Source of the DNA: Sipunculus nudus
Taxonomy: Eukaryota; Annelida; Sipuncula; Golfingiida; Sipunculidae
Length of the DNA: 64,000 nucleotides
NCBI GenBank assembly: GCA_026874595.1
Contig: CM049318.1
Coordinates: 43,008,456 to 43,072,455, forward strand
Direction of reading: 5' to 3'
Shown here: piece after piece, positions 46,119 to 58,070 of the stretch
Position numbering within the stretch: the first letter of the stretch is position 1
How the letters are laid out: each line of letters opens with the position of its first letter
The notes under the pieces: model-generated
What the model was told of the DNA's origin: nothing
The model's database searches: none
Seen by the model: the letters and a program-made list of their open reading frames with translations, nothing else
Program-made: the position numbers and the translations under genes

Positions 46119-49045
46119 TACGGCCCCCTCCCCCCTTTAAGAAGAGGCCCCCATTTTTAGCAGCATATACTGACACTTGGCAAGCAATTATTGTTTCTTC
46201 CATCTATCAATCAATAATCCTTTTGAAGATGTTGGTCCAGTGACCTTGACCTTTGACCTCATGACCCCAAAATCAATTGGGGTCTTGCTTTTTCAATTGG
46301 ACATATATAGGTCAAGTTTGAAATCTATACATCAATAAAAGCAGGAATTATCATCCAGAAACTAATTTTTTGACAGATGGCTCCTGTAGCATTGACCTTT
46401 GACCTCGTGACCCCAAAATTGATATTGATCATCCACTTTGATATATATAAATCAATAGAGGTCTAGATTTATTGATGGGCCAAATATAAGTCAGGTTTGA
46501 AATCCACATATTAATCCAAGCTTGAATTGCCATCTCGGGAACTAATTTTTGGACAGATGGCTCCTGTGACGTTCACCTTTGACCTTGTGACCTTACAATT
46601 AACAGGCGTCTTCCTCTATTGGCAGGGGAACTGTATGTGCAAGATGAAATGTCTGAGATGAAATGTTTGGCTGAAAATGCATCCACAATCTTTTTAACAA
46701 TGTGTCCTGTGACCTTAACCTTTGACCTCATCACCCCAAAATCAATTCGGGTCTTGCTTTTCCAATGGGTCATATACAAGTCAAGTTTGTAATCTATACA
46801 TCAATAAAATCAGGAATAATCATCCAGAAACTAATTTTTGGACAGATGGCTCCTGTGACCTTCACCTTTGACCTTGTGACCTCAAAATTGATAGGGTTCT
46901 TCCTCTCTTGGCAGGTGAACTATATGTGCAAGATGAAAGATTTGAGATGAAATGTTTGGCTGAAAATGCATCCACATCTTTTTAAAGATGTGTCCTGTGA
47001 CCTTGACCTTTGACCTCATGACCCCAAAATCAATTCAGGTTTTGCTTTTTCAATGGGACATATACAAGTCAAGTTTGAAATCCATACATCAATAAAGGCA
47101 GGAATTTTCATCCAGAAACTAATTTTTGGACAGATGGCTCCTGTGACCTTCACCTTTGACCTTGTGACCTCAAAATTGATAGGGGTCTTCCACTCTTGGC
47201 AGGTGAACTATATGTGCAAGATGAAAGATCTGAGATGAATTGTTTGGCTGAAAATTCATCCACAATCTTTTTACAGATGTGTCCTGTGACCTTGACCTTT
47301 GACCTCATCACCCAAAAATCAATTCGGGTCTTGCTTTTCCAATAAAAGCAGGAATTATCATCCAGAAACTAATTTTTGGACAGATGGCTCCTGTGACCTT
47401 CACCTTTGACCTTGTGACCTCAAAATTGATAGGGGTCTTCCACTCTTGGCAGGTGAACTATATGTGCAAGATGAAAGATTTGAGATGAAATGTTTGGCTG
47501 AAAATGCATCCACATCTTTTTAAAGATGTGTCCTGTGACCTTGACCTTTGACCTCATGACCCAAAAATTAATTCAGGTTTTGCTTTTCCAATGGGACATA
47601 TACAAGTCAAGTTTGAAATCCATACATCAATAAAGGCAGGAATTTTCATCCAGAAACTAATTTTTGGACAGATGGCTCCTGTGACCTTCACCTTTGACCT
47701 TGTGGCCTCAAAATTGATAGGGGTCTTCCACTCTTGGCGGGTGAACTATATGTGCAAGATGAAAGATCTGAGATGAATTGTTTGGCTGAAAATTCATCCA
47801 CAATCTTTTTACAGATGTGTCCTGTGACCTTGACCTTTGACCTCATCACCCAAAAATCAATTCGGGTCTTGCTTTTCCAATAAAAGCAGGAATCATCATC
47901 CAGAAACTAATTTTTGGACAGATGGCTCCTGTGACCTTCACCTTTGACCTTGTGACCTCAAAATTGATAGGGGTCTTTCTCTATTGGCAGATGAACTATT
48001 TGTGCAAGATGAAAGGTCTGTGATGAAATGTTTGGCTGAAAATGCATCCACAATCTTTTTAAAAATGTGTCCTGTGACCTTGACCTTTGACCTCATGACC
48101 CCAAAATCAATTGGAGTCTTGCTTTTTCAATAGGACATATATAGGTCAAGTTTGAAATCAATACATCAATAAAAGCAGGAATTATTGTCCAGAAACTAAT
48201 TTTTTGACAGATAGCTCCTGTGGCCTTGACCTTTGACCTTGTGACTCCAAAACTGATATGGATCATCCACTATTGGCAAGTGAGCTATATAATCAAGATG
48301 GAAGACCTGGGATGAAAGTTTGGCTTAAAATGCATCCACAGTATCTTTTAAGATGCGAGTCCAGTGACCTTGACCTTTGACCTCATGACCCTGGAACCTA
48401 TAGGGTTCTTACTTTAGTGGTGGACCATACATAAGTCACGTTTGAAATCCATTGGCTATCAACACTACAGATATCATAAGAGGTGTGTGATTTTCACCAA
48501 ATATGGACACATTAAAGGTCAAGGCCACTCTCATGCTAAAGGTCATGACCCAAATGTAAATAGACCTCATCCCATAACCCATCTCTCTACATGTGCATAA
48601 TATGAAAGAAATCTGTCCATTAGTTTTTGACTTATAATGCTTACAGTACTGTCAAGTGCCAATTATGGGGGTATTACAGACGTAAAAACAAGAAAAGGAT
48701 AATAGTTGGCGCCACCAGTTTCCAGTATATCACAAGGCTATCCAAGATCTTTGGTCTTCTTGATTTTTGGACCAGTCCATGCAAGCTTACTTGAGATATT
48801 TAAGAATTTGTGTTATTTTCAGCAAAAATGGACCTATTCAAGGTCAAGGTCACTCTCCTAGCAGGTGTCATGACCCCATTTTAAATAGGCTTCGTCCCCT
48901 TACCTATATCTATAAAAATGTAAAGTTTGAAAAAGATCAGTGAAATATTTTTTGAGTTATCCCGTTCACAAGGTTTTTCTGCGGCAGTGGCAAGGGTGGC
49001 AGGACCCTTGTGTAACCATAGTATCCCGACTTTGTCTGGGGATAC
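46119..49045 (+). repeat. dispersed repeat copy B2 with expanded tandem core
   Basis: Same start as B1 (TTTAAGAAGAGGCCCCC, GCATATACTGACACTTGG) and same end (TTTCTGCGGCAGTGGC, then a hairpin at 49021-49045 with arms GTATCCC and GGGGATAC). Between them the ~290-bp core is repeated about seven times. A tandem core with a 3' hairpin is the layout of bivalve pearl / Helentron-associated elements. Confidence 0.7.
46220..48420 (+). repeat. tandem array of ~289/249-bp units rich in TGACCT half-sites
   Basis: CAGATGGCTCCTGTGACCTTCACC recurs near 46553, 46841, 47130, 47378, 47668 and 47917, i.e. spacings of about 288, 289, 248, 290 and 249. The pair starting at 47053 and 47591 is a 538-bp higher-order duplication that is almost identical. 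Each unit contains TGACCTTGACCTTTGACCT. Open frames in the array are by-products of the period. Confidence 0.9.
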
Positions 49046-50110
49046 AATTATAACATTCATCTAGTTTATGCACCAGCTGGGAAAAGGGGGGGGGGGGGGG
49101 CTGGGAGTGCAGGGCAGAGGGTAAGCCTGCTAGTAGTGGCCAAGCTGAGCCAAGGCAAGCTGCCTTGAGAGGGTTAAATAATACAAGTGAAGGCTGTACT
49201 ACTAGGTGGGCCTGATGTAAACAACAATTGACATGGTGTATGACAACTTGAATAAAAGGTTCTCTTTTCAATCAATTTCCTTGTAATTTCAGATTTTAAA
49301 AGATTAAATCCTTATGTATATATGCTGTGAAAATTAAAACAACAGTGCTTACAGGGGAAAAATGTCCCGTAGCCAAAGTTGGTCGAAATTTAAGGTACTG
49401 ATTTTTTTTTATGCTAATGAATTGCTAATGGTTTCAAAAGGTGCCCTGTAGTGGTGGGAGTCGGTACCTTTCTCATAATCAATCATCGATTTCAGCAAAC
49501 TGATCGATGATCGATTATTAATCGGTTCAGACAAATATAAAGAAAAATGCAATTATCTGTGAAACTGTACTTCTTTACCAAGCCCGCATGTCTTAGTAAT
49601 TCTACCTTAAGAAAAGAAGTTTTTGCCTTTTTTATATTTTCCTATTATTACCAAGAAATGCTTTTTAAAGTTTCATTTCAATTAATCATAATAATCAAGA
49701 ATTTAACCACAATTCATAACATCTACTTGCTGGCCCTTATGAATACTACTACTGGGTATTATTTTTCAAATTCACTACCAGCAAGGACTTTCATTTTATA
49801 ACTATAACGACGACTGCCGACATGCATACATAGGCCTATATCATGATTATGATGAAATCGATAGTTGCCTTTGGTAATTGAGCGCTTGAAAGTTGCAGCA
49901 AAGCCACTGATTTTCGATAAAACTCACAACTAGTGCCCTGTTAACGGCCGGATGACTGACAAAGGACCACGACTATAGCTCAGATGACTTATAGTCAGCT
50001 GAGCTAATAACTAATGTAAATGTAATGTAAATATAACTAAAATTTCAATTATTTCTTAATTTTTATTATATCAAATAGTTTTAAAGTTTAACATCTGCAA
50101 TATTATATAC
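49046..50110. other. intron with G-run, repeat fragments and hairpin
   Basis: G15 run at 49086-49100. 49200-49420 resembles parts of the 2.2-kb repeat. GTAGTGGTGGGAGTCGGTACC followed by ATCGATGATCGATTATTAATC at 49449-49525 looks like one end of a MITE whose other end I could not find. The CTGAGCTA hairpin lies at 49976-50006. Confidence 0.45.
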
Positions 50111-52212
50111 CAAACATGGGGTCTATTACAGTTGTTCTATTACTATTACTATTACTATTACTTTCAATTTCTGATATTACTATTACTATTACTATTGCCA
50201 CATTTATCTTCTATTACTATTACTATTACTATTACTGGGGTATCTATTACTATTACTATTACTATTACATGTACTTAAACTAATGGTAGGATTCTAGACC
50301 TTGCGCAGCCATGAGTGCTATAAACTAGCACTACAATCACATGTTTAAATAATATTAAAAGCAACTATATCATCCAGTTACCTATACAATTTTCTTATAC
50401 TGTGTTTGTCATTTACAAGAAGCCTAATAATACTGGAGATCTTAATTATTTCAGCTTCTTTAATTCTGTATTTTTTAATATTTTGAAACCTCATTGATCG
50501 TTATTGGGGTGTTTCAAGTTGATATTATAAGATAATTGTATGAACTCATGAATACATGTAATTTAAAGCAACCCATTGTAAAGGCCTTGGCATATGTAAA
50601 ATATTGATTTATAATTATATGCATACTTGTACATTTTATATTATTTTCATATATATTCCACATAAATTTATTTATAGTACATACTTCTGTTTAGATTAAA
50701 TCTCCGTTCTCATAGTCAATAAATAAAAATTTTCAGTGTAACTAAAATTGTCTCCAGAGGAATTATTCATGATTATTGCATATTATTATTTAGTATCAAA
50801 GCTGACAATTCAATCCTTTATGTATGTATCAGGATAGGAATTTATTTAGGGCTGTGTCCTGTTTCCAAATCCTTATAAATATATCCAATAAATATACTGT
50901 TTATGTCAAGGTTCTGGACAGAACCAAACTGGAGACAAAAGTACCCCATCTTCTTGGTGTATATGTTCATTTGGATGTGATGCCATGTTTTATTCCATCA
51001 CATAATACATCTGGAGAGTGAACAGAGAGGTGGTAAACTTTACAATAATGGAAGCAAGCATGGCTTTTATTCTTCAGGCATGCCCTTCTTCATTGCAGCA
51101 AAACAAGCATAGGATGATTTAGGAATATGGAGAGTGATTTAAACTTACATCAATTTTACAAAACAAAAAAATATTATTTAAATCACTTTCACAATAAATT
51201 TAGTATTAAACAATCTTGTACTTTAAATTTTGTACATAACAGGATCTAATTATTTGATATCAAAATTTCAGATATTAAATAATAAAATATGAACAGTTAC
51301 TTATATTCTCATATTATATAATCAAATAAATTAATATCATGAAAAAATGGTTCATTTAATTTTCAAAATATAAATTAACATAATTTTAGATACTGAATGA
51401 AGGTCTGCAAAATTGGTACTATGAAATAACAGACAAGAATTAAAAGAATAGTTTTAAAAGAATATGTATATAAATTAACTAGATAATACATGTGCCTGCA
51501 GTATGACTTTATCCAAGTGATTGTAGTACTGGTCTGAGTTTATAGCATTGTAGGCTTCAGTACATTATGGGTAGTGAAAACACCATAAGCTTATCATGAA
51601 CATTTTGGGTCTGCACTGTATCTGGTTCCATATTATATTTTTCTTGAAAGTATATTATTGCAATTTGTATGATTAAAATGCAAACTGGCTTGTGAAAACA
51701 AATCTGATTACATTTCAGAATATGCATATGGATTGATGGATGTGAGATAAGATGTACATGTCACAATAATAAAACACTATATTTATCTGTCTCTTAACAT
51801 CAAACATGCCTCTGTTTATCCATGGTTTACTAATCAAAGGTCAGATTGAGCCAGGTAACTTATTTGGCAGTGACCTACTCTGTCCAGTACTCTTATGTAA
51901 TTAGCACCAATGGTCACCAGCAATATGGCAGCTGGCCCATGCTTGCCTCAACAATAGTCACATCCTGGGCAGTTACTGGACAAGAACTGAGTCTGTTCAG
52001 CATTATTTGCTAATATGCTTAATGATCAAGGGGCTCACAGGAAGTAATAGAAAGTAATATGTATTACTCTATTACTTTGCCTTCTGTTTCTATTACTATT
52101 ACTATTACAGCTCAAATTTTTGAGTCTATTACTATTACTATTACTATTACATGGAAAAAGCTGTGATAGTCTATTACTATTACTATTACTTATTACTATT
52201 ACCCCATGTCTG
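50111..52212 (+). mobile_element. hAT-like TATTAC element, full-length copy
   Basis: 2102 bp, with the terminus CAAACATGGGG (one change from CAGACATGGGG) and the inverse CCCCATGTCTG. Flanked by the 8-bp duplication TTATATAC (50103-50110 and 52213-52220). (TATTAC)n arrays inside both ends run in the same direction. No transposase ORF. Confidence 0.93.
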
Positions 52213-52972
52213 TTATATACATATGCAAAATTTAAGGCAGATAAGTCAAACCACTACATGTATATGAGTGATTTTAGCCCGTGGCAGACAAACAGATGGA
52301 CGCTGAACAAAAATGGTTGCAGGTGACGCCACCAGTTTTGCGTATGATAAAGAGCTATGTGAGAACTATACACATGCAAAACTTTGGCCCAATCGGTCAA
52401 ACGGTTCCCAAGATATGAGCTTGGATGTCTGCTGCATAATCTAGAATGCAGGTGGCGCCACCTGTCATAAAATCAAGAGAGCTGTCGGGGATATATAAAC
52501 CTGCAAAATTTTAGGCAGATATGTCAAACCACTGCCGAGATATGAGTGATTTTATCCCACGGCAGACAAACAGACAGGAGCTGTGCAAAAATGGCTGCAG
52601 GTGGCGCCACCAGTTTTGCGTATGATGAAGAGCTATGTGAGATCTATACACATGCAAAATTTTGGCCCAATCGGTCAAACGGTTCCGGAGATATGAGCTT
52701 GGATGTCTGCAGCGTAAACGTGAATGTAGGTGGCGCCACCTGTCATAAAATCAGAAAAGCTATCCAGGATGTATACGCATGCCGAATTTCAGGTGAATTA
52801 GTCAAGTCACTGCAGAGATATGAGTGATTTTAACCCAAGGCAGACGAACAGATGGACACTGTGCAAACATGGTTGCAGGTGGCGCCACCATTTTTTGTGT
52901 ATGTTATAAAGCTCTCCAAGGGCTACATATGTGCAAAAAAATTTTCCTGATCGGTCAAATGGTTCTCAAGAT
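52213..52972 (+). repeat. ~279-bp tandem repeats with GGTGGCGCCACC palindrome (left part)
   Basis: GCAGGTGGCGCCACCAGTTT or close variants recur near 52316, 52594 and 52873, about 279 bp apart. Each unit has a second palindrome half-way (GGTGGCGCCACCTGTCATAA). Other shared words are CAATCGGTCAAACGGTTCC and GAGATATGAGTGATTTTA. The array is split by the hAT-like element at 52973 and resumes at 55115. Confidence 0.85.
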
Positions 52973-53332
52973 CAGACATGGGGTCTATTACAGTTGTTCT
53001 ATTACTATTACTATTACTATTACTTTCAATTTCTGATATTACTATTACTATTACTATTACCACATTTTATCTTCTGTTACTATTACTATTACTATTACTG
53101 GGGTATCTATTACTATTACTATTACTATTACATAAACTGATAGGAGAATTCTAGACTGTGCGCAGCCATGAGTGCTATAAACTAGCACTGCAATCACATT
53201 GTTATATTATATATTAATATTAAAAGCACCTATATCATCCAGTTACCTACACAATTTTCTTATACTGTGTCTTTCATAAACAATAAGCCCAATGATACTG
53301 GAGATCTTAATTATTTCAGCTTCTTTAATTCT

Positions 53333-53399
<67 letters not shown>

Positions 53400-55114
53400 A
53401 TATGGAAACCTCAATGATTATTGGGGCGTTTCAAGTCAAAATTATAAGATAATTGTATGAACTCTTGAATACATGTAATTTAAAAGCAACCCATTGTAAA
53501 GACCCTGGCATATGTAAAATATTGATTTATAATTATATGCATACTTGTACATTTTTTATTATTTTCATATATATTTCACATAAATTTATTTTATAGTACA
53601 TACTTCTGTTAAGATGCAATCTTCTTTCACATAATTAATAAATTAAGTTTTCAGTGTAACTAAAAATGGTCTCCAAAGAAATTATTCGTGATTATGTCAT
53701 ATTAATATTTAGTATCAAAGCTGACAATTTAGTCCTTTATGTATCTATCAGAAGAGGAATTTTGGTAGGGATGTGTCCTGTTTCTACTGTTTACATCAAG
53801 ATTCTGGACAGATTCTAAACTGGAGACAAAAGTACCCCATCTTCTCAAGTGTATATATGTTCATTTGGATATGATGCCATGTTTTATTTTATCACATAGT
53901 ACATCTTGAGAGTGAACAGAGAGGTGGTAAACTTTGCAATAATGGTAGCATGCATGGCTTTTATTCTTCAGGCATGCCCTTCTTCATTGCAGCATAACCA
54001 GCATAGGATAATTTAGGAATATTGAGGGAGATTTAAACTTATATCAATTTTACAAAACAAATAAAATATTATTTATATCACTTTCACAATTAATTTGGTA
54101 TTCAACAATCTTATACTTTAAATTTTGTACATAACAGGATCTAATTATTTGATATCAAAATTTCATATATTAAATAATAAAATATTAACAGTTACTTATA
54201 TTCTCATATTATATAATCAAATAAATTAATATCTTAAAAAAAATTTTTCATTTAATTTTCAAAATATATATTAACATAATTTTAGATACTGAATGAAGGT
54301 CTGCAAAATTGGTACTATGAAATAACAGACAAGTATTAAAAGAATTATTTTAAAAGAATATTTATATAAATTAAATAGATAATACATGTGCCTGCAGTAT
54401 GACTTTATCCAAGTGATTGTAGTACTGGTATGAGTTTATATAGCATTGTAGGCTTCCATACGTTATGGGTAGTGAAAACACCATAAGCTTATCATGAACA
54501 TTTTCGGTCTGCACTGCAACTACATCTGGTTCCATATTCTATTTTTCTTAAATGTGTGTTATTGCAATCTGTATGATTAAAATGCAAACTGGCTTGTGAA
54601 AATAAATCTAGGTACATTTCAGAATATGCATATGGATTGATGGATGTGAGATAAGATGTCCATGTCAATTTAATAATATACAATTTATCTGTCTCATAAC
54701 ATCAAACATTCCTCTGTTTATCCATGGTTTACTAATCAAAGGTCAGATTGTGCCAGGTTACCTATTTGGCTGTGACCTGCTCTGTCCAGTACTCTTATGT
54801 AATTAGCACCAGTGGTCACCAGCAGTGTGGCAGCTGGCCCATGCTTGCCACAACAATAGGCACTTCCTGGGCAATTGCTGGACAAGAATTGAGTGTGTTC
54901 AGCATTATTTGCTGATATGCTTCATGATCAAGGGGCTCACAGGAAGTAATAGAAAGTAATATGTATTACTCTATTACTTTGCCTTCTGTTTCTATTACTA
55001 TTACTATTACAGCTAAAATTTTTGAGTCTATTACTATTACTATTACTATTACATGGAAAAAGCTGTAATAGTCTATTACTATTACTATTACTTATTACTA
55101 TTACCCCATGTCTG
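52973..55114 (+). mobile_element. hAT-like TATTAC element, full-length copy
   Basis: 2142 bp with perfect ends CAGACATGGGG and CCCCATGTCTG and the 8-bp duplication CTCAAGAT (52965-52972 and 55115-55122). Removing it restores GGTTCTCAAGATATGAGCTT, as in the neighbouring tandem unit at 52681. It contains an (AT)n run at 53336-53396 where sisters have a T run. Confidence 0.95.
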
Positions 55115-55634
55115 CTCAAGATATGAGCTTGGATGTCTGCAGCGTAAACGTGAATGTAGGTGGCACCACCTGTCATAAAATCAGAAAAGCTATCCAGGAT
55201 GTTTAAGCATGCCGAATTTCAGGTGAATTAGTCTAGTCACTGCAGAGATATGAGTGATTTTAACCCAAGGCAGACGAACAGATGGACACTGTGCAAACAT
55301 GGTTGCAGGTGGCGCCACCATTTTTTGTGTATGTTATAAAGCTCTCCAAGGGCTACATTTGTGCAAAAAAATTTTCCTGATCGGTCAAACGGTTCCCGAG
55401 ATATGTGGGTTTATGTGTGGAAACAGATGCACAAACGGACGCAGAGCACGGAGGAAAGGTCAGAGGTCAAAACAAAATCGAGGCGCAGCAGTTCTCATGT
55501 GACCCGAACATAATCCCGGGTTTCGTAAAATTCCGCCCAGCAGTTACGGAGGAGTTCTCCGGACACCTACGCGGCCGCGGCGGCGGCGTGCAGCTGAAAA
55601 CTTAGTATCCGCAAAACTCTGTTTTGGCGGATAC
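55115..55634 (+). repeat. tandem repeat (right part) and terminal hairpin
   Basis: Continues the 279-bp units, then GGAGTTCTCCGG, GCGGCCGCGGCGGCGG and a strong hairpin at 55605-55634 with arms GTATCCGCAAAAC and GTTTTGGCGGATAC. Same end type as positions 1-260. Confidence 0.75.
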
Positions 55635-56130
55635 AATAATCATACAAAAGAAAGCACTGCAGTTATCCACCAACTCAACCCATTGTTTAAGGTTGTTTAT
55701 ATAATGTAGTTTTGTGTTTTGTCGATTTCGGAACTATATGCATCAGCCTATATCGACCGTAAGTGATGACATGTAAAAATAATAGACGACCAGAACAGCA
55801 AAGTGTAATTGAACTGTATCAGTAAAGATTTTTTCTGTAAACCGAGTTTTTGTGTATTTTTTTAAACCACGGAACGCTTCATCACGCAATGATTTATAGT
55901 TTCCAAGGGCGATTGTTATGAACTGCACACACCTAGGCAACCGGTCCGATCAATTATCCTAAGCATATTTTCCAGCTTGATATTTTTGATAATTAGAACA
56001 ATGTCGTAGGAGATGGAACTACTAAACATAGGTAACAATCATTGCTTTTTTAATCACCTGTTACGACAATCTTTTTACTTGGTAAAATACGAAGCTTTCC
56101 AGCGACATGATGTTGTAAACGTTTACCTGT
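55635..56130. other. unassigned sequence left of the gypsy fragment
   Basis: No element ends or exons recognised. The gypsy homology starts at about 56131 without an upstream LTR, so this may be old flanking DNA. Confidence 0.4.
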
Positions 56131-56728
56131 ACAGGATCCAGACCCAAAGAAAACAGAAGATATCATCAAAATGCCTACCCCTCAAGATAAACAGGATCTG
56201 CAACGTTTTCTGGGCATGGTAAACTTCCTATCAAACCACATTCCAAACTTCTCAAACCACACAGCCATACTCAGAAACTTACTGCCAAAGGACACTCCAT
56301 TCGAATGGGGGGAGGAACACCAACACAGTTTCAATCACATTAAAGAGCTGGTAGCTACCAACTTGTGTCTGCGGTACTACGACCCAAACGAACCTGTGAC
56401 TCTCGAGATGGATGCCTTGATGAAGGGTTTAGGAGCAGCATTGCTGCAGCCAAGTGGCCCAGTTGCTTTTGCCAGTAAAGCACTATCACAAACCCAAGCG
56501 AACTTTAGTAACCTAGAGAGAGAATGCCTTACAGTAATTCATGGTGTTCAGAGATTTCATCACTTTCTCTATGGCCGCCAGTTTACTATCACCTCTGACC
56601 ACAAGCCCCTCGAAATGATTTTGCGAAAACCATTACACTCAGCACCACCAAGGCTACAACGAATGCTCACACAAGTTCAGGGTTATAACTTTAATATTGT
56701 ATATCAACCAGGTAGCCGATTGAGATGA
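56131..56728 (+). pseudogene. Ty3/gypsy pol fragment: RT end and RNase H
   Basis: Opens in mid-protein (DPDPKKTEDIIKMPTPQDK). Then comes the RT connection LQRFLGMVNFLSNHIPNF, LEMDALMKGLGAALLQPSG (the first motif has D-A where active RNase H usually has D-A-S), FASKALSQTQANFSNLEREC, TITSDHKPLEMIL and NFNIVYQPG. It ends at TGA 56726-56728, in a short duplicated CCGATTGAGATG. The 5' part of the element (gag, PR, most of RT) is missing. Confidence 0.85.
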
Positions 56729-57672
56729 ACCGATTGAGATGCATGAGAGGCCCAACAGGCCTTGGATTAAAATTAGGTACAGACCTGTTTGACATTGGAA
56801 CCAAAACCTTCCTCATTATATCAGACTACTATAGTCGCTACCCTGTAGTCAAACAGCTGAGCTCCACCACAACCGCTGCAGTCGTAAAAGCCACAAAGGA
56901 AACTTTTAGCCTCCTGGGAGTGCCCCACGAAATCATATCTGATAATGGCCCACAATTTCTATCAGAATACAACAAGTTCTGCTCCCGTTGGGGGATTACA
57001 CATACCACGTGTAGCCCTCAACACCCACAGTCAAATGGGTTCATCGAAAGACAAATCCGGTACATAAAACCAATCATTCGTAAATGTATTCAAGCCAGTG
57101 GAGACGTTGACCAGGCCCTCCTCAATGTGAGAGCCACACCATTAGATGCATCGTTACCTAGTCCAGCTGAACTTATGTTTGGCAGACCAATACCTACAGC
57201 AATACCAAGCCACTCCGAAAAGCCATCAAATGAGGAGTACAAAGAGCACATTGACAAAGCGGTACTTCAGCAAAAGAAATATGGTGACCAACACACCAAA
57301 GCCCTACCGCCCCTGCTCGCTGGGCAACCTGTTCGTATCCTGAATGCCGAAACACATAGATGGTCCCCTGGACAAATCGTCTCACAGACAGATGATCGCT
57401 CTTATACTGTATTATCAGAGAGGGGAAATGTAATCACCAGGAATCGCAGTCACTTGCGACCGACATCAACATGCCCCATTGACATGGCATGTGATGCTCC
57501 TACAACAGAGCCGCGCCAGGATGAACCACCAATAATCAACAACCTGGAGCCTGCTAAAGACAGCCCTCCTGCCAAACCATTGACTCCTCACCAGAACTTA
57601 CCGCGTGAAAGGAAATCGCGTTATGGCCGGTCCATACGCGCCCCATTACGTTACCAAGAGGATAGCTTGTAA
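56725..57672 (+). pseudogene. Ty3/gypsy pol fragment: integrase
   Basis: The N-terminal zinc finger is deleted; the frame joins inside the core at GTDLFDIGTKTFLIISDYYS. Catalytic residues: D in TDLFD, D in ISDNGPQF, E in NGFIERQIRY. The C-terminal part includes LLAGQPVRILNAETHRWSPG and TRNRSHLRPT. It ends at TAA 57670-57672 after RERKSRYGRSIRAPLRY. The RH-then-IN order is conventional, unlike the element at 16.9 kb. Confidence 0.87.
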
Positions 57673-58066
57673 ATTACGTTTCGCTAAGACTTTAGTAATG
57701 TTAATTACATTTTGCTAGGACTTTGATAAGACTTTTCGTTTTCCAAGAACGATACACTCTCGCAACGCAAAGATTCTGTTTCCTAAGTTTTCTGCACAAC
57801 ATGCTTTACTTGATGCTCGGTGCTTGCTATAATTCTCAAAGATGAGACACGGGATGTAATATTATGAGACACAAAATACGACACTCATATATTCCGCTAC
57901 ACCGGAAGTTATTTATTATCGCCCACCTGTATGATCTATGTGCCGCCAACTTGATATCATTAAAGTTGCTTTCCCATTTAACTCTGTACCAAAAATCTTT
58001 GTTCTGTCTCAATTCTTTTTAAAATGATCGCGAAAAAACAGTGTTTCACGGTTGGTGGAACAGACT
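57673..58066 (+). mobile_element. 3' region and probable 3' LTR of the gypsy fragment
   Basis: A purine stretch GATGAGACACGGGA precedes TGTAATATTATGAGAC at 57854, the likely LTR start. The LTR probably ends near 58040-58066 (candidate CA ends AAAAAACA or GGTGGAACA). No 5' LTR exists for comparison, so the limits are uncertain. Confidence 0.5.
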
Positions 58067-58070
58067 ATAG

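Noticed and set aside
46765..47776. Three similar 61-codon frames starting MGHIQVKF
   Set aside because: They recur because of the ~289-bp tandem period; no coding signature and not in other repeat copies.
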